Assembly (NCBI RefSeq): GCF_018881505.1
Contig: NZ_JACVQC010000001.1
Location: 310,001-374,000 of the forward strand
Direction of reading: 5' to 3'
DNA length: 64,000 nt
Source: Polynucleobacter sp. UK-Mo-2m-Kol15
Lineage (GTDB): Bacteria; Pseudomonadota; Gammaproteobacteria; Burkholderiales; Burkholderiaceae
The notes below the pieces were generated by a model. It saw only the letters and a list, made by a program, of their open reading frames with translations. It was not told the origin of the DNA and made no database searches. Positions 21,569 to 32,326 of this stretch are shown in pieces; the first letter of the stretch is position 1, and every line of letters begins with the position of its first letter. A program made the position numbers and the translations under genes.

Positions 21569-22321
21569 ATGCACGCAGCAATATCCATAAAAAACGTATC
21601 TAAAAATTATGGTGCACTCCAAGCCTTAGATGACGTTTCCTTATCAATTGAGCAGGGCGAGTTCTTTGGTTTGCTTGGCCCCAATGGTGCAGGTAAGACA
21701 ACCCTTATCTCCATTCTTGCTGGCTTAATTACTGCGGATAGCGGGTATGCAGAAATTATGGGTGCTGATGTTCAATTTCGCTTTCGTGATGCGCGCCGAA
21801 TGCTAGGTGTGGTGCCACAGGAGTTAGTATTTGATCCCTTTTTTACCGTTAGAGAGACCTTGCAATTTCAGTCTGGTTATTTTGGCATTCGTCACAACGA
21901 TGCTTGGATTGACGAGATTATGGCCAACTTAGATCTCACTAATAAAGCTGATAGTAATATGCGCTCCTTATCTGGCGGTATGAAGCGCCGTGTATTGGTG
22001 GCGCAGGCTTTAGTTCATAGACCACCCGTGATTATTTTAGATGAACCTACAGCAGGTGTTGACGTAGAGCTGCGGCAATCTCTCTGGCAATTCATTAGTC
22101 GATTAAACCAAGATGGCCATACGATTGTTTTAACAACCCATTACCTCGAGGAAGCTGAGGCATTATGTCAGCGCATTGCCATGCTCAAGCAAGGCAAGAT
22201 TGTTGCCTTAGACACTACTGCGAATTTATTGAGTCAATATGGCTCGGTAAAAAAAGATGGTGAGGGCAAGACGGATCTCGAAGATGTGTTTGTCAACATC
22301 ATGTCGGGAGGCGCTCGATGA
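21569..22321 (+). CDS. ABC transporter ATPase, YadG/DrrA-like
   Basis: Walker A GPNGAGKTT, Q-loop VPQELVFDP, signature LSGGMKRRVLVAQAL, Walker B VIILDEPTAGVD, switch TTHYLEEAE. Length 250. Forms an ABC-2 exporter with the next gene, overlapping it by 4 bases. Substrate unknown; the place between mlaB and ibaG suggests an envelope role, but that is inference. Confidence 0.9.
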   Translation: MHAAISIKNVSKNYGALQALDDVSLSIEQGEFFGLLGPNGAGKTTLISILAGLITADSGYAEIMGADVQFRFRDARRMLGVVPQELVFDPFFTVRETLQFQSGYFGIRHNDAWIDEIMANLDLTNKADSNMRSLSGGMKRRVLVAQALVHRPPVIILDEPTAGVDVELRQSLWQFISRLNQDGHTIVLTTHYLEEAEALCQRIAMLKQGKIVALDTTANLLSQYGSVKKDGEGKTDLEDVFVNIMSGGAR

Positions 22322-23106
22322 AATCTGTTTTGAATAAATTACCCATCTCTTATGGCAGTGGCTTTCCAACGCTTCTACGAAAAGAAGTGAAGCGTTTTTA
22401 TAAGGTGGCGTTTCAGACGGTTGCAGCTCCAGTTCTTACCGCTGTGCTGTATTTAATGATTTTTGGGCATGTGCTCGAGGGCAAAGAGGTGTACGGTCGT
22501 CTCAATTACACGGCCTTCCTAATTCCTGGTTTAGTCATGATGAGTGTGTTGCAAAATGCATTTGCTAATACCTCCTCATCAATCATTCAATCTAAGGTGA
22601 CGGGAAATCTAGTTTTTGTCTTACTGGCCCCTTTTAGTCACTTAGAGTTTTATGCTGCGTATGTCTTGGCTGCAGTGTTGCGTGGCATTGTCGTGGGCTC
22701 CGGTGTATTGCTGATTACCGCCTGGTTTGCTATGCCATCTTTTGAATATCCACTATGGATCATAGCGTTTGCGCTTTTGGGCGCTGCAATTTTGGGAAGC
22801 ATGGGTTTAATTGCAGGTATCTGGGCCGATAAGTACGATCAATTGGCGGCCTTCCAGAATTTCATCATCATGCCAGCAACAATGCTATCGGGCGTGTTTT
22901 ATTCCATCCATTCTTTGCCAGCAGCATGGCAAGTGGTCTCTCACTTCAATCCATTTTTCTACATGATTGATGGATTCCGCTACGGCTTCTTTGGAGTGTC
23001 AGATATTTCTCCTTGGAATAGTTTTGCGATTGTTGCTTGCTTCTTTATTGTGGTATCAGCAATCGCTTTACGTTTGCTACAAAAAGGCTACAAGCTCAGG
23101 CACTAG
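22318..23106 (+). CDS. ABC-2 type permease, YadH-like
   Basis: 262 residues with about six hydrophobic segments and the ABC-2 family stretch (NYTAFLIPGLVMMSVLQNAF and SGVFYSIHSLPAAWQ). Partner of the preceding ATPase. Substrate not known. Confidence 0.9.
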   Translation: MKSVLNKLPISYGSGFPTLLRKEVKRFYKVAFQTVAAPVLTAVLYLMIFGHVLEGKEVYGRLNYTAFLIPGLVMMSVLQNAFANTSSSIIQSKVTGNLVFVLLAPFSHLEFYAAYVLAAVLRGIVVGSGVLLITAWFAMPSFEYPLWIIAFALLGAAILGSMGLIAGIWADKYDQLAAFQNFIIMPATMLSGVFYSIHSLPAAWQVVSHFNPFFYMIDGFRYGFFGVSDISPWNSFAIVACFFIVVSAIALRLLQKGYKLRH

Positions 23107-23172
23107 TTGAGCTTGAGCTTTCCCCAAATACATACGAAGCATTATTCAGAAATTAGAAATCAGGAGATTGTG

Positions 23173-23421
23173 ATGTTCCCAACCCCAGAGCAAATTGAAG
23201 GCTATATTCAGCAAGGCCTCACATGCACTCATGTCAAAGTTGAAGGTGATGGTCAACACTTCTTTGCGACGATTGTGAGTCCAGAGTTTGAGGGTAAGCG
23301 TTTGATTCAGCGCCATCAATTGGTATATGGTGCCATGGGCGATCGCATGAAAGCAGAAGTTCATGCTTTATCAATCAAAGCGTTTACGCCACAAGAGTTT
23401 TCGCAAAGTACCCCAACTTAA
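23173..23421 (+). CDS. ibaG: BolA-family protein IbaG (YrbA)
   Basis: Small BolA-type protein that partners monothiol glutaredoxin in Fe-S handling; a CGFS glutaredoxin gene is present at 46.8 kb. The fold is seen in VEGDGQHFFATIVSPEFEGKRLIQRHQLVY and AEVHALSIKAFTPQEF. The start ATG 23173 has AGGAG 6 bases upstream; upstream in-frame starts are rejected. Length 82. The ibaG-murA order is conserved. Confidence 0.9.
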   Translation: MFPTPEQIEGYIQQGLTCTHVKVEGDGQHFFATIVSPEFEGKRLIQRHQLVYGAMGDRMKAEVHALSIKAFTPQEFSQSTPT

Positions 23422-23454
23422 AATACGACATTAGCTTTTCATTGGAATAGATTC

Positions 23455-24729
23455 ATGGACAAATTACGAATGGTTGGCGGCACCCCCCTGAAGGGTGAGG
23501 TAGCGATTGCTGGCGCAAAGAACGCGGCATTACCAATTTTATGCGCTTGTTTACTCACTGATCAGCCCATTAGTTTGCAAAATGTTCCTGACTTACAAGA
23601 TGTTCGAACCATGCTCAAGCTCTTGCAAGAAATTGGTGTGCTCGTTACCTTCCCAGATACGAATAATCGCAATCATGTAGTGCTAAATGCGGCTAATATT
23701 AAGAGCTCTGAAGCAACTTATGAGATGGTGAAAACCATGCGCGCCTCTATTTTGGTACTGGGCCCACTTCTTGCCAGAATGCATAGCGCTAAGGTTTCAC
23801 TACCGGGTGGGTGCGCGATTGGCGCGCGTCCAGTTGATCAGCATATTAAGGGTCTAAAAGCGATGGGTGCCACGATCACGATTAAGAGTGGCTACATCCA
23901 GGCAGAAACTAAATCTACCTCGGGTCGCTTACAAGGCGCTTCAATCTTGACTGACATGATCACCGTAACCGGTACAGAGAATTTATTGATGGCCGCTACT
24001 TTGGCATCGAGAACAACCATTCTCGAGAATGCCGCACGTGAGCCTGAAGTAGGTGACTTAGCAGAGTTGCTCGTCAAAATGGGTGCGAAGATTACCGGTA
24101 TCGGTAGTGATCGCTTAGTCATCGAGGGGGTTGAAAAGCTTCATGGCGCAGAACATGCTGTGATTGCCGACAGGATCGAGGCGGGTACATTTTTGTGCGC
24201 AGTCGCAGCTACTGGCGGTGAGATTTTAGTAAAGCACTGCCGCCCAGATACATTAGATGCTGTAATCGTCAAACTTAAAGAAGCCGGTTTAGAGATGGAA
24301 GTGGGCCCTGATTGGATTAGGGCCTCCATGAAAAGCCGCCCAAAAGCAGTTAGTTTCCGTACCTCTGAGTATCCGGCTTTCCCAACGGATATGCAGGCTC
24401 AGCTCATGGCAGTCAATGCGATTGCTGTAGGTAATGCCACGATCACTGAAACGATCTTTGAAAACCGCTTTATGCACGTCCAAGAGATGAATCGCCTCGG
24501 CGCAGATATTGCGATTGAAGGCAATACAGCGATTGCGCAAGGTGTAGAGAAGCTTTCTGGGGCAATCGTGATGGCTACAGATTTACGAGCATCCGCCAGC
24601 CTGGTGATTGCCGGACTGGCCGCCCAAGGTGAAACCCAGGTGGACCGAATTTATCACTTAGATCGTGGTTATGACCGCATGGAGCAAAAGTTGACCCTGT
24701 TAGGAGCCAACATTCAGCGAATCAAGTAA
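23455..24729 (+). CDS. murA: UDP-N-acetylglucosamine 1-carboxyvinyltransferase
   Basis: First committed step of peptidoglycan precursor synthesis. EPSP-synthase-like fold; K22-N23 equivalent in GAKNAALP; fosfomycin-target Cys120 in [28 protein letters not shown]-type segment in the C-terminal half. Length 424. The Cys is intact. Confidence 0.97.
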   Translation: MDKLRMVGGTPLKGEVAIAGAKNAALPILCACLLTDQPISLQNVPDLQDVRTMLKLLQEIGVLVTFPDTNNRNHVVLNAANIKSSEATYEMVKTMRASILVLGPLLARMHSAKVSLPGGCAIGARPVDQHIKGLKAMGATITIKSGYIQAETKSTSGRLQGASILTDMITVTGTENLLMAATLASRTTILENAAREPEVGDLAELLVKMGAKITGIGSDRLVIEGVEKLHGAEHAVIADRIEAGTFLCAVAATGGEILVKHCRPDTLDAVIVKLKEAGLEMEVGPDWIRASMKSRPKAVSFRTSEYPAFPTDMQAQLMAVNAIAVGNATITETIFENRFMHVQEMNRLGADIAIEGNTAIAQGVEKLSGAIVMATDLRASASLVIAGLAAQGETQVDRIYHLDRGYDRMEQKLTLLGANIQRIK

Positions 24730-24737
24730 GCCTGATG

Positions 24738-24743
24738 GATAAT
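24738..24743 (+). promoter_or_regulatory. -10-like box GATAAT, 6 bases before hisG
   Basis: GATAAT ends 6 bases before ATG 24750 and no ribosome-binding site is visible. Possible leaderless start for the his cluster. No clear -35. Confidence 0.35.
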
Positions 24744-24749
24744 TAGTCC

Positions 24750-25376
24750 ATGAAGTTAACTCTAGCCCTCTCGAAGGGGCGCATCTTCGAAGAAACCGCC
24801 GAGATCTTATCTAAGATCGGCATTCGTCCGCTTGAGGATCCAGAGAAGTCACGCAAACTCATTATTGAGACCTCAAATCCAGATGTGCGCCTCATTATTG
24901 TGCGCGCTTCAGACGTGCCGACTTACGTTCAGTTTGGCGGGGCGGATTTTGGGGTTGCCGGCCTTGATGTCTTGATGGAAAACGGCACCGATGGCCTATA
25001 TGTTCCATTTGATTTGAATATTGCTAAATGTCGCATGTCTGTTGCGGTTAAAGAAGGTTTTGATTACGCTGCTGCAGTAAAGCAGGGTTCTCGTTTAAAA
25101 GTTGCCACTAAGTATGTCAATTGCGCACGCGAACACTTTGCCAACAAAGGTGTTCACATTGATACGATTCATTTATATGGTTCGATGGAGTTAGCTCCCT
25201 TGGTTGGTCTAGCAGATGCGATTGTGGATTTAGTGTCTACAGGCAATACCTTACGCGCAAATGGTTTGGTTGAGGTCGAACCAATCGCTGATATCAGTGC
25301 ACGCTTAGTGGTTAATCAAGCTTCTTATAAACGTAAGCGCACAAAGCTTCAACCATTCTTTGAGTTGCTGAAGTAA
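24750..25376 (+). CDS. hisG: ATP phosphoribosyltransferase, short form
   Basis: First step of histidine synthesis. 208 residues, ending before the C-terminal regulatory ACT-like domain of long-form HisG, so it should need the HisZ regulatory subunit encoded elsewhere. Motifs [29 protein letters not shown] and [18 protein letters not shown] are present. Confidence 0.96.
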   Translation: MKLTLALSKGRIFEETAEILSKIGIRPLEDPEKSRKLIIETSNPDVRLIIVRASDVPTYVQFGGADFGVAGLDVLMENGTDGLYVPFDLNIAKCRMSVAVKEGFDYAAAVKQGSRLKVATKYVNCAREHFANKGVHIDTIHLYGSMELAPLVGLADAIVDLVSTGNTLRANGLVEVEPIADISARLVVNQASYKRKRTKLQPFFELLK

Positions 25377-25386
25377 AGAAATTCAC

Positions 25387-26709
25387 ATGTCAGCAGACGT
25401 CAAAGTCAAACTCCTTAATAGCCAAGATGCAGGGTTTATGGCAACCTTGCTCTCTAGCCTATCTTTGCCAATGGCAGATGATGAGGCAATTGATGCTGCA
25501 GTAGTTAACATCTTGGCGCAAGTAAAGGTGAATGGCGATGCTGCAGTGCTGGATTTCACAAAACAGTTTGATCGCTTAAATGTTGCTAGTGTTGCTGAGT
25601 TAGAGATATCTCAAGAAGCATTAAAAAATGCTTACGATGATTTATCGGTTGAGCAAAAAAATGCCTTAGATATTGCTGCACAGCGAGTACGCTCATATCA
25701 CGAGAAGCAAAAGAATGAAGCGGGTTGTCACTCTTGGGAGTACGAGGAGGCTGATGGCACGCGTTTGGGTCAAAAAGTCACAGCATTAGATCGCGTCGGA
25801 ATTTATGTTCCCGGCGGTAAAGCTGCCTATCCATCCTCCGTGTTAATGAACGCGATCCCTGCAAAAGTTGCTGGTGTCAAAGAAGTCATCATGGTGGTAC
25901 CTACCCCCGATGGCGCTCGTAACCCTTTAGTTTTGGCAGCCGCTTATTTATCTGGCGTTGATCGCGTCTTTACGATTGGTGGTGCCCAAGCTGTTGGTGC
26001 TTTAGCCTACGGCACACAAACTATTCCGCCGGTAGATAAAATTGTTGGTCCTGGTAATGCCTATGTAGCAGCAGCTAAGCGCAGAGTATTTGGCACCGTT
26101 GGCATCGATATGATCGCCGGCCCTTCAGAAATTTTAGTTCTCTGTGATGGCTCTAGCAATCCTGATTGGATTGCAATGGATTTGTTCTCGCAGGCTGAGC
26201 ATGATGAGTTGGCGCAATCTATTTTGCTTTGCCCAGATGAGCAATTTATTCTGCAAGTGCAAGCAAGTATTAATAAGTTATTACCTGAAATGCCTAGAAA
26301 GCAAGTGATTGAAACATCGCTTACTAATCGTGCGTTATTGATTAAGGTAAATGATATGGGTGAGGCCTGTGAAATTGCTAATGCGATTGCTGCGGAACAT
26401 TTAGAGATTTGTGCTGGTGAGCCTCGCAAGTGGGCTGAGTTAATTCGTCATGCCGGCGCTATCTTTATGGGTAACTACACCAGTGAATCCTTGGGTGATT
26501 ATTGCGCTGGCCCAAATCACGTTTTACCAACAGCTCGTACTGCGCGCTTCTCTTCTCCATTGGGGGTGTATGACTTTATCAAGCGCTCGAGCATGATTGA
26601 GGTGAGCGAAGCAGGAGCTCAAACACTAGGTGTTGTCGCCAGTACACTCGCACATGGTGAGGGCTTAACAGCTCATGCCCGTGCTGCAGAGATGCGCCTG
26701 AATAAATAA
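25387..26709 (+). CDS. hisD: Histidinol dehydrogenase
   Basis: Zn enzyme oxidising histidinol to histidine with two NAD. Signature [38 protein letters not shown] and [14 protein letters not shown] are visible. Length 440. The stop is 2 bases from the stop of hisC on the other strand. Confidence 0.97.
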   Translation: MSADVKVKLLNSQDAGFMATLLSSLSLPMADDEAIDAAVVNILAQVKVNGDAAVLDFTKQFDRLNVASVAELEISQEALKNAYDDLSVEQKNALDIAAQRVRSYHEKQKNEAGCHSWEYEEADGTRLGQKVTALDRVGIYVPGGKAAYPSSVLMNAIPAKVAGVKEVIMVVPTPDGARNPLVLAAAYLSGVDRVFTIGGAQAVGALAYGTQTIPPVDKIVGPGNAYVAAAKRRVFGTVGIDMIAGPSEILVLCDGSSNPDWIAMDLFSQAEHDELAQSILLCPDEQFILQVQASINKLLPEMPRKQVIETSLTNRALLIKVNDMGEACEIANAIAAEHLEICAGEPRKWAELIRHAGAIFMGNYTSESLGDYCAGPNHVLPTARTARFSSPLGVYDFIKRSSMIEVSEAGAQTLGVVASTLAHGEGLTAHARAAEMRLNK

Positions 26710-26711
26710 AT

Positions 26712-27785
26712 TTAAGCGCTAGCCAAAATTTCCTTTAGGGCGCTAATCAATTCATTTGTTTGATCATCGGTACCAATGGTGATGCGCAGAAATTCTTCAA
26801 TCCTTGGTGACTTGAAGTGACGCACAATAATTCCACGATCGCGTAAAGATTGATATAGCTTTGCACCAGCGTATTTCGCATGGCGCGTAAAAATAAAGTT
26901 GGCTGTTGATGGCAGAGTGTCAAAACCTAGCGCTGCCAGTTCATTTACCAGGTGCTCGCGAGTCTGAATTACCTTTTTACTCGTCGATTCTAAATGGGCT
27001 GGATCTCGTATTGCAGCAATTGCTCCAGCTTGTGCCAAGCGGCCTAGTGGGTAGGAGTTAAAACTGTTCTTGACTCGCTCTAGACCCTCAATCAGCGCCG
27101 GGTGCCCCACTGCAAATCCTACTCGTAGTCCTGCCAGAGCGCGTGACTTTGATAGGGTATGAACGACCAAGAGGTTTTCTGGGCAAGCATTCCCGCGAAG
27201 CAATGGAATGCAAGACTCGGTTCCATAGTCGACATAAGCTTCATCAATCACCACTACGGATTCTGTATTTCTGTGGAGAAGGGTCTCGATGTCTGATCGT
27301 GGAATGGCGCGACCAGTAGGGGCGTTGGGATTGGGGAAAATAATTCCGCCATTAGGGGCTTTGAGGTTCTGGGTTTGGATCTCAAAATTGCTACCCAAGG
27401 GAACTGTTTGGTAGTCGATACCAAATAACTTGCAATACACTGGGTAGAAGCTATACGTGATATCCGGAAATTGGACCGGTTGAGCTTGTTTGAGGAGGCC
27501 TAAAAAGACGTGAGCCAGCACTTCATCGGAGCCATTTCCTAAAAACACCTGTTTAGGGTCTAGACCGTGTAAATCGGCTATAGCCCTTTTAAGAGCCATT
27601 CCTTCTGGGTCTGGATAGAGCCTTAAATCATCCGTGTTTTGCTGATTAATGGCAGCCAAAGCCTTAGGGGAGGGACCATATGGGCTCTCATTCGTATTGA
27701 GCTTTACCAAGCGTTGCATTTGCGGTTGCTCCCCGGGAACGTAAGGGGTAAGGGTCTGAACAACGGGGCTCCAAAAGCGGCTCAT
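26712..27785 (-). CDS. hisC: Histidinol-phosphate aminotransferase
   Basis: PLP fold-type I aminotransferase. [47 protein letters not shown] and the PLP lysine in [15 protein letters not shown] are present; 357 residues. It lies on the strand opposite to all other his genes here, placed between hisD and hisB where hisC normally sits in the same direction. TAGAGT (27791-27796, minus) lies 5 bases before the ATG, so it has a candidate promoter of its own. Confidence 0.96.
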   Translation of the reverse strand: MSRFWSPVVQTLTPYVPGEQPQMQRLVKLNTNESPYGPSPKALAAINQQNTDDLRLYPDPEGMALKRAIADLHGLDPKQVFLGNGSDEVLAHVFLGLLKQAQPVQFPDITYSFYPVYCKLFGIDYQTVPLGSNFEIQTQNLKAPNGGIIFPNPNAPTGRAIPRSDIETLLHRNTESVVVIDEAYVDYGTESCIPLLRGNACPENLLVVHTLSKSRALAGLRVGFAVGHPALIEGLERVKNSFNSYPLGRLAQAGAIAAIRDPAHLESTSKKVIQTREHLVNELAALGFDTLPSTANFIFTRHAKYAGAKLYQSLRDRGIIVRHFKSPRIEEFLRITIGTDDQTNELISALKEILASA

Positions 27786-27790
27786 GAGGG

Positions 27791-27796
27791 ACTCTA
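27791..27796 (-). promoter_or_regulatory. -10-like box TAGAGT, 5 bases before hisC
   Basis: Minus-strand TAGAGT, five bases, ATG. No ribosome-binding site. Candidate near-leaderless promoter; -35 not clear. Confidence 0.3.
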
Positions 27797-27865
27797 GTCA
27801 AAAATCAGCAAAAATGAATAAAAGCCAGCAATCAAAATCGGCATTTATATCTCTATTAGGAATGA

Positions 27866-27871
27866 TATTAT
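27866..27871 (+). promoter_or_regulatory. Possible -10 box (TATTAT) for hisB and downstream his genes
   Basis: Lies in the 126-base divergent gap between hisC and hisB. Since hisC is inverted, hisB-hisE need transcription from here or read-through across hisC. No good -35 was found. Confidence 0.3.
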
Positions 27872-27911
27872 GAGGCTTCAATCAACACTTCGCCTCGCGG
27901 CGCACTGAAGC

Positions 27912-28499
27912 ATGCGGCAAGCCGACGTTACCCGAAACACTTCGGAAACCAAAATTCAAATTGCCATCAATTTAGATGGCACAGGTAAAGCTGAGCTAGC
28001 CTCTGGCGTGCCCTTTCTGGACCATATGTTGGATCAAATTGCCCGTCACGGCATGATTGACCTTAAAGTGGTCGCAAAAGGCGATACCCATATTGATGAT
28101 CACCATACTGTTGAAGATGTGGGCATTACCTTGGGCCAGGCATTTGCCAAGGCGGTTGGCGATAAAGCAGGCATTACTCGTTATGGCCACTCCTATGTTC
28201 CTTTGGATGAAACCCTTTCCCGCGTAGTGGTTGATTTTTCAGGTCGTCCAGGCTTGGAGTTCAACGTTCCATTTACCCGTGCACGTGTGGGTGACTTTGA
28301 CGTAGATCTCAGCATCGAGTTCTTCCGTGGTTTTGTAAACCACGCTGGTGTGACTTTGCATATTGATAATTTACGCGGAATTAATGCTCATCACCAAATT
28401 GAAACCGTGTTTAAGGCCTTTGGTCGTGCTTTACGCATGGCCCTAGAGCTCGATCCACGCGCTTCCGGTGTCGTTCCTTCTACTAAAGGCAGCCTCTAA
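27912..28499 (+). CDS. hisB: Imidazoleglycerol-phosphate dehydratase
   Basis: Mn-dependent dehydratase of histidine synthesis. Metal-binding [10 protein letters not shown] and [19 protein letters not shown], plus [12 protein letters not shown]. Monofunctional, 195 residues (no phosphatase domain, unlike E. coli HisB). Confidence 0.97.
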   Translation: MRQADVTRNTSETKIQIAINLDGTGKAELASGVPFLDHMLDQIARHGMIDLKVVAKGDTHIDDHHTVEDVGITLGQAFAKAVGDKAGITRYGHSYVPLDETLSRVVVDFSGRPGLEFNVPFTRARVGDFDVDLSIEFFRGFVNHAGVTLHIDNLRGINAHHQIETVFKAFGRALRMALELDPRASGVVPSTKGSL

Positions 28500-28500
28500 T

Positions 28501-28515
28501 CTAGAAAATTTCTAG
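28501..28515. repeat. 15-base palindrome CTAGAAA-A-TTTCTAG
   Basis: Perfect 7-bp arms around one base, directly behind the hisB stop, in the 62-base hisB-hisH gap. Could be a weak hairpin or a binding site; no T-run follows. Confidence 0.4.
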
Positions 28516-28561
28516 CGTTGAGTAGAAGACTGTCAAAAAACTACAGAACATAGGCTAACAA

Positions 28562-29224
28562 TTGGCGCAGACCATTGCGATCATTGACTACGGAATGGGT
28601 AATCTACGTTCCGTATATCAAGCCTTTCAGCATGTGGCGCCCGATGCTAATGTGCTGATTGCACATACTCCAGCAGAGATCAACTCCGCAGAGCGGGTAG
28701 TACTTCCAGGCCAGGGCGCCATGCCAGATTGTATGAAGCATCTCGAAGAGTCTAGTTTATTGGAGGCACTGTTGGATGCCGTTAAAAATAAACCACTTTT
28801 AGGTGTTTGTGTGGGCGAGCAGATGCTCTTTGATCAAAGCGCAGAAGTGCGAGCAAATTCCCCATCAGATTGGACTCCATGCTTGGGATTAATTTCTGGC
28901 GAAGTACGACGTTTTGACTTGGCTGGAAAATTACAGCCAGATAACTCCGTATACAAGGTGCCACATATGGGCTGGAATCAGGTTCGTCAGGATTCTCAGC
29001 ATCCGCTTTGGGCTGGTATTCCGGATTTGACGAGCTTTTATTTTGTACATAGTTACTATGCTGTCCCGCAGCGCAAGGAAGATATTGCAGGCTCAACAGA
29101 ATATGGTGATTGGTTTACTTCTGCAGTTGCAAGGGATAATATTTTTGCAACGCAATTTCACCCAGAAAAAAGTGCAGAATACGGATTAAAGCTCTACAAA
29201 AACTTTGTTTCTTGGCAACCTTAA
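28562..29224 (+). CDS. hisH: Imidazole glycerol phosphate synthase, glutaminase subunit
   Basis: Supplies ammonia to HisF. Class I glutaminase with nucleophile Cys in [10 protein letters not shown] and the His-Glu pair in [12 protein letters not shown]. The start must be TTG 28562: an in-frame TAA lies two codons upstream, and the next ATG would remove the conserved [17 protein letters not shown] lies about 10 bases upstream. Length 220. Confidence 0.95.
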   Translation: MAQTIAIIDYGMGNLRSVYQAFQHVAPDANVLIAHTPAEINSAERVVLPGQGAMPDCMKHLEESSLLEALLDAVKNKPLLGVCVGEQMLFDQSAEVRANSPSDWTPCLGLISGEVRRFDLAGKLQPDNSVYKVPHMGWNQVRQDSQHPLWAGIPDLTSFYFVHSYYAVPQRKEDIAGSTEYGDWFTSAVARDNIFATQFHPEKSAEYGLKLYKNFVSWQP

Positions 29225-29242
29225 TATTTTCTAATTACCGCT

Positions 29243-30004
29243 ATGCTGCTGATTCCCGCGATTGACTTAAAAGACGGCCACTGTGTTCGACTCGAGCAAG
29301 GTGACATGGATAAAGCCACTGTGTTTTCTGAGGATCCAGGGGCGATGGCTGCCCATTGGATTGGTAAGGGCGCGCGCCGTTTACATCTCGTAGATTTAAA
29401 CGGAGCTTTCGCTGGCAAACTGAAGAATGAGTCTGCAATCAAATCTATTTTGAAAGCAGTAGGAGATGAGATTCCAGTTCAGTTAGGTGGCGGTATTCGA
29501 GATCTTGAAACCATCGAGCGTTTATTGGATGATGGTATTAGTACTGTGATTATTGGTACTGCCGCAGTCAAGAGCCCCGGCTTTGTACAAGATGCCTGCA
29601 CAGCTTTTCCTGGTCAAATCATGGTAGGGTTAGATGCACGTGATGGCAAGGTAGCAACAGATGGCTGGAGCAAGATTACTGGACACGAAGTGATTGACCT
29701 TGCAAAGAAATTTGAAGATTACGGTGTTGAGGCAATCATCTATACCGACATTGGCCGAGACGGCATGATGAAGGGCATCAATATGGATGCCACTATTAAG
29801 TTAGCACAAGCTATTCGAATTCCGGTGATTGCTAGTGGTGGCTTATCTAACAATCAAGACATTGAAGCGCTCTGCGAAGCTGAATCTGAAGGTGTTATGG
29901 GTGTAATTGCCGGGCGTTCAATTTACGCTGGTGATTTAGATTTAACTTCAGCGCAAAAATATGCTGATGAGTTAACGCTGAAGTTCGCTAAGAAAATTAC
30001 CTAG
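29243..30004 (+). CDS. hisA: Phosphoribosylformimino-5-aminoimidazole carboxamide ribotide isomerase
   Basis: TIM-barrel isomerase. [20 protein letters not shown] with the catalytic Asp8, QLGGGIRD, and [15 protein letters not shown] with the second Asp. Length 253. No ribosome-binding site is seen; TAATTA lies 5 bases before the ATG. Confidence 0.97.
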   Translation: MLLIPAIDLKDGHCVRLEQGDMDKATVFSEDPGAMAAHWIGKGARRLHLVDLNGAFAGKLKNESAIKSILKAVGDEIPVQLGGGIRDLETIERLLDDGISTVIIGTAAVKSPGFVQDACTAFPGQIMVGLDARDGKVATDGWSKITGHEVIDLAKKFEDYGVEAIIYTDIGRDGMMKGINMDATIKLAQAIRIPVIASGGLSNNQDIEALCEAESEGVMGVIAGRSIYAGDLDLTSAQKYADELTLKFAKKIT

Positions 30005-30015
30005 AGTGCTTATCA

Positions 30016-30774
30016 GTGCTAACTAAGAGAATCATTCCTTGCCTTGATGTCACAGCAGGGCGCGTAGTTAAGGGTGTGAACTTTATTGGCCTGCGTGATG
30101 CAGGTGATCCAGTAGAGATTGCAAAACGTTACGATACTCAGGGTGCGGATGAGCTTACTTTCTTAGATATCACTGCGACTTCCGATGGACGCGATCTGAT
30201 ATTGCACATCATTGAAGATGTTGCATCCCAGGTATTTATTCCTTTGACTGTTGGTGGCGGTGTACGTGCAGTAGCTGATGTACGTCGCTTACTTAATGCC
30301 GGTGCTGATAAGGTCAGCATGAACTCTTCGGCTGTAGCAAACCCAGATTTAGTTTCAGATGCAGCAGCTTATTACGGTTCGCAGTGTATCGTCGTTGCTA
30401 TAGACGCTAAAAAAACTGTAGCCGGTAACTGGGAAGTATTTACCCATGGTGGAAGAACTGCGACAGGTATGGATGTAGTTACCTGGGCCTGTGAAGTTGC
30501 CAAACGTGGCGCTGGAGAAATTCTACTCACCAGCATGAACCGTGACGGTAGCAAAGATGGTTTCGATCTAGAGCTGACTGCCGCAGTAAGTGATGCAGTG
30601 ACTGTCCCTGTGATTGCCTCTGGTGGTGTGGGTAATCTACAGCATTTGGTCGATGGCATTACTAGAGGTCATGCTGATGCAGTACTTGCAGCAAGTATTT
30701 TTCACTATGGCGAATACACTGTTAGCCAGGCAAAAGAATATATGGCGAGCCAAGGTATCCCGGTTCGCATTTAA
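30016..30774 (+). CDS. hisF: Imidazole glycerol phosphate synthase, cyclase subunit
   Basis: TIM barrel forming IGP and AICAR with His[20 protein letters not shown] (catalytic Asp), [12 protein letters not shown], and VAIDAKKTV around the second Asp. Start is GTG 30016 (only start that keeps the conserved N-terminus). TAGAGT (30002-30007) lies 8 bases upstream. Length 252. Confidence 0.97.
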   Translation: MLTKRIIPCLDVTAGRVVKGVNFIGLRDAGDPVEIAKRYDTQGADELTFLDITATSDGRDLILHIIEDVASQVFIPLTVGGGVRAVADVRRLLNAGADKVSMNSSAVANPDLVSDAAAYYGSQCIVVAIDAKKTVAGNWEVFTHGGRTATGMDVVTWACEVAKRGAGEILLTSMNRDGSKDGFDLELTAAVSDAVTVPVIASGGVGNLQHLVDGITRGHADAVLAASIFHYGEYTVSQAKEYMASQGIPVRI

Positions 30775-30806
30775 AGCTCAACAAAATAAATTCAGAGAAA
30801 ATCTAC

Positions 30807-31208
30807 ATGAGCGCATTCACCCCCATTGAATCTTTACAGGCAGGAACATGGCTAGATGCTGTTACTTGGAATGAGCAGGGTTTAGTACCGGTGATCGCTC
30901 AAGAGGTGGGTAGTAAAGATGTCTTGATGATGGCCTGGATGAACCGCGACGCCCTATTGGCTACTTTGCGTTTGGGCGAAGCTGTTTACTGGACACGCTC
31001 AAGGCAAAAACTGTGGCACAAGGGTGAAGAGTCTGGTCATACTCAAAAGGTGAGCGAAATTCGCCTTGACTGTGACGGCGATACGATTTTGCTTATGGTT
31101 GAGCAAAAAGACGGTATTGCTTGCCATACTGGTGAGCACAGCTGCTTTTTTCTGAGATGGGATTCTGGTACATCCGCTTGGGTTGATGAGTCTAAGGACC
31201 ATAAATAA
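30807..31208 (+). CDS. hisI: Phosphoribosyl-AMP cyclohydrolase
   Basis: Zn/Mg hydrolase opening the adenine ring of [53 protein letters not shown] and [11 protein letters not shown] carry the metal ligands. 133 residues, separate from HisE as in most betaproteobacteria. AGAGAAA lies upstream as ribosome-binding site. Confidence 0.97.
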   Translation: MSAFTPIESLQAGTWLDAVTWNEQGLVPVIAQEVGSKDVLMMAWMNRDALLATLRLGEAVYWTRSRQKLWHKGEESGHTQKVSEIRLDCDGDTILLMVEQKDGIACHTGEHSCFFLRWDSGTSAWVDESKDHK

Positions 31209-31240
31209 TGCTGTCTTGTCCTTTTCGGCAATAAAAGACA

Positions 31241-31246
31241 TAAAAT
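31241..31246 (+). promoter_or_regulatory. -10-like box TAAAAT, 6 bases before hisE
   Basis: TAAAAT, six bases (CGTTTT), ATG 31253; no ribosome-binding site. TTGTCC at 31216 is a possible -35 but 19 bases away. Candidate leaderless start. Confidence 0.45.
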
Positions 31247-31252
31247 CGTTTT

Positions 31253-31654
31253 ATGACTAGTCCAGTACAAAAACCCTCTAATTTAGATTTCGCTTTGGCT
31301 CATTTGGCTGATGTGGTCGATCAGCGACGTGATGCATTTAAAGCTGGTCAAGCTGATCCAAAGACTTCGTACACTGCCTTGCTTTTCTCAAAGGGCGACG
31401 ATGGGATCTTAAAGAAGATTGGTGAAGAAGCTACCGAGACGGTGATGGCAGCTAAAGATGTGCGCAGCTCCAATCTGGACCCCGAGCAGCTAAAACTCTT
31501 GGTGGGTGAGATGGCTGACCTTTGGTTTCACTGCCTGATTGCCTTGTCACAGTTTGGTTTACGCCCTGAAGACGTTGTCGCGGAGCTCAATCGTCGTTTG
31601 GGTACTTCTGGCATTGAAGAGAAGGCTGCTAGAAAAGCTGCTGGTCAAGAGTAA
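31253..31654 (+). CDS. hisE: Phosphoribosyl-ATP pyrophosphatase
   Basis: MazG-like all-alpha hydrolase of [37 protein letters not shown] and [18 protein letters not shown] hold the acidic metal-binding residues. 133 residues, slightly longer than usual with a C-terminal tail AARKAAGQE. Last his gene of the run. Confidence 0.95.
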   Translation: MTSPVQKPSNLDFALAHLADVVDQRRDAFKAGQADPKTSYTALLFSKGDDGILKKIGEEATETVMAAKDVRSSNLDPEQLKLLVGEMADLWFHCLIALSQFGLRPEDVVAELNRRLGTSGIEEKAARKAAGQE

Positions 31655-31695
31655 GTAAAAAACCTTATAAATTCATCAAAACTAGAGGCGAAAGC

Positions 31696-32052
31696 GTGAG
31701 CCACGATCCGAATTGCTTGTTTTGCAAGATCTCCATGGGTGAAATCCCGTCCCAAAAAGTGTATGAGGATGATGAGATTTATGCCTTTAAGGATATTAAT
31801 CCAGCCGCCCCCGTTCATTTTTTGATGATTCCCAAAAAGCATATTCCCATGCTGGAGTCTGCGGATGTGGCAGATGCGCCATTGCTAGGTAGAATGATGG
31901 AATTAGCACCACGTCTCGCCAAAGAGCAGGGTTGCCGTCCCGGTAAAGATGGTGGCTTTAGATTGGTAGTGAACAATGGTGCAGATGGTGGGCAAGAGGT
32001 ATATCACTTGCACTTGCATGTGATGGGCGGTCCCCGCCCCTGGAAAAAATAG
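31696..32052 (+). CDS. HIT family protein (HinT-like)
   Basis: Histidine-triad purine nucleoside phosphoramidase family. N-terminal [20 protein letters not shown] and the triad HLHLHVMGG near the C-terminus. Start GTG 31696 with AGAGG 8 bases upstream. 118 residues. The hisE-HIT-tatABC order is common in betaproteobacteria. Confidence 0.93.
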   Translation: MSHDPNCLFCKISMGEIPSQKVYEDDEIYAFKDINPAAPVHFLMIPKKHIPMLESADVADAPLLGRMMELAPRLAKEQGCRPGKDGGFRLVVNNGADGGQEVYHLHLHVMGGPRPWKK

Positions 32053-32068
32053 TCCGAGGAGATTAAAA

Positions 32069-32299
32069 ATGGGTTCATTTAGCATTTGGCATTGGTTAAT
32101 TGTTTTGGTAATCGTGATGTTGGTATTTGGTACCAAGAAATTGCGCAATATCGGTACAGACCTAGGCGGCGCTGTTAAGGGTTTTAAAGATGGTATGAAA
32201 ACCCCTGAAGAGGCTGAAGAGAAAAAAGAGCAGATTCAGAGTGCTGCCGCATCAACAGAAAAAACTGTAGATGTGCAGGCAAAAGATCTGAATAAATAA
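32069..32299 (+). CDS. tatA: Sec-independent translocase TatA
   Basis: One N-terminal membrane helix (about 5-22) then amphipathic helix [19 protein letters not shown] and an acidic-lysine tail. 76 residues. Strong GAGGAG ribosome-binding site. Pore-forming part of the Tat system. Confidence 0.95.
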   Translation: MGSFSIWHWLIVLVIVMLVFGTKKLRNIGTDLGGAVKGFKDGMKTPEEAEEKKEQIQSAAASTEKTVDVQAKDLNK

Positions 32300-32326
32300 T
32301 TTAGATTGAAATAATGCGCGCCTGCA

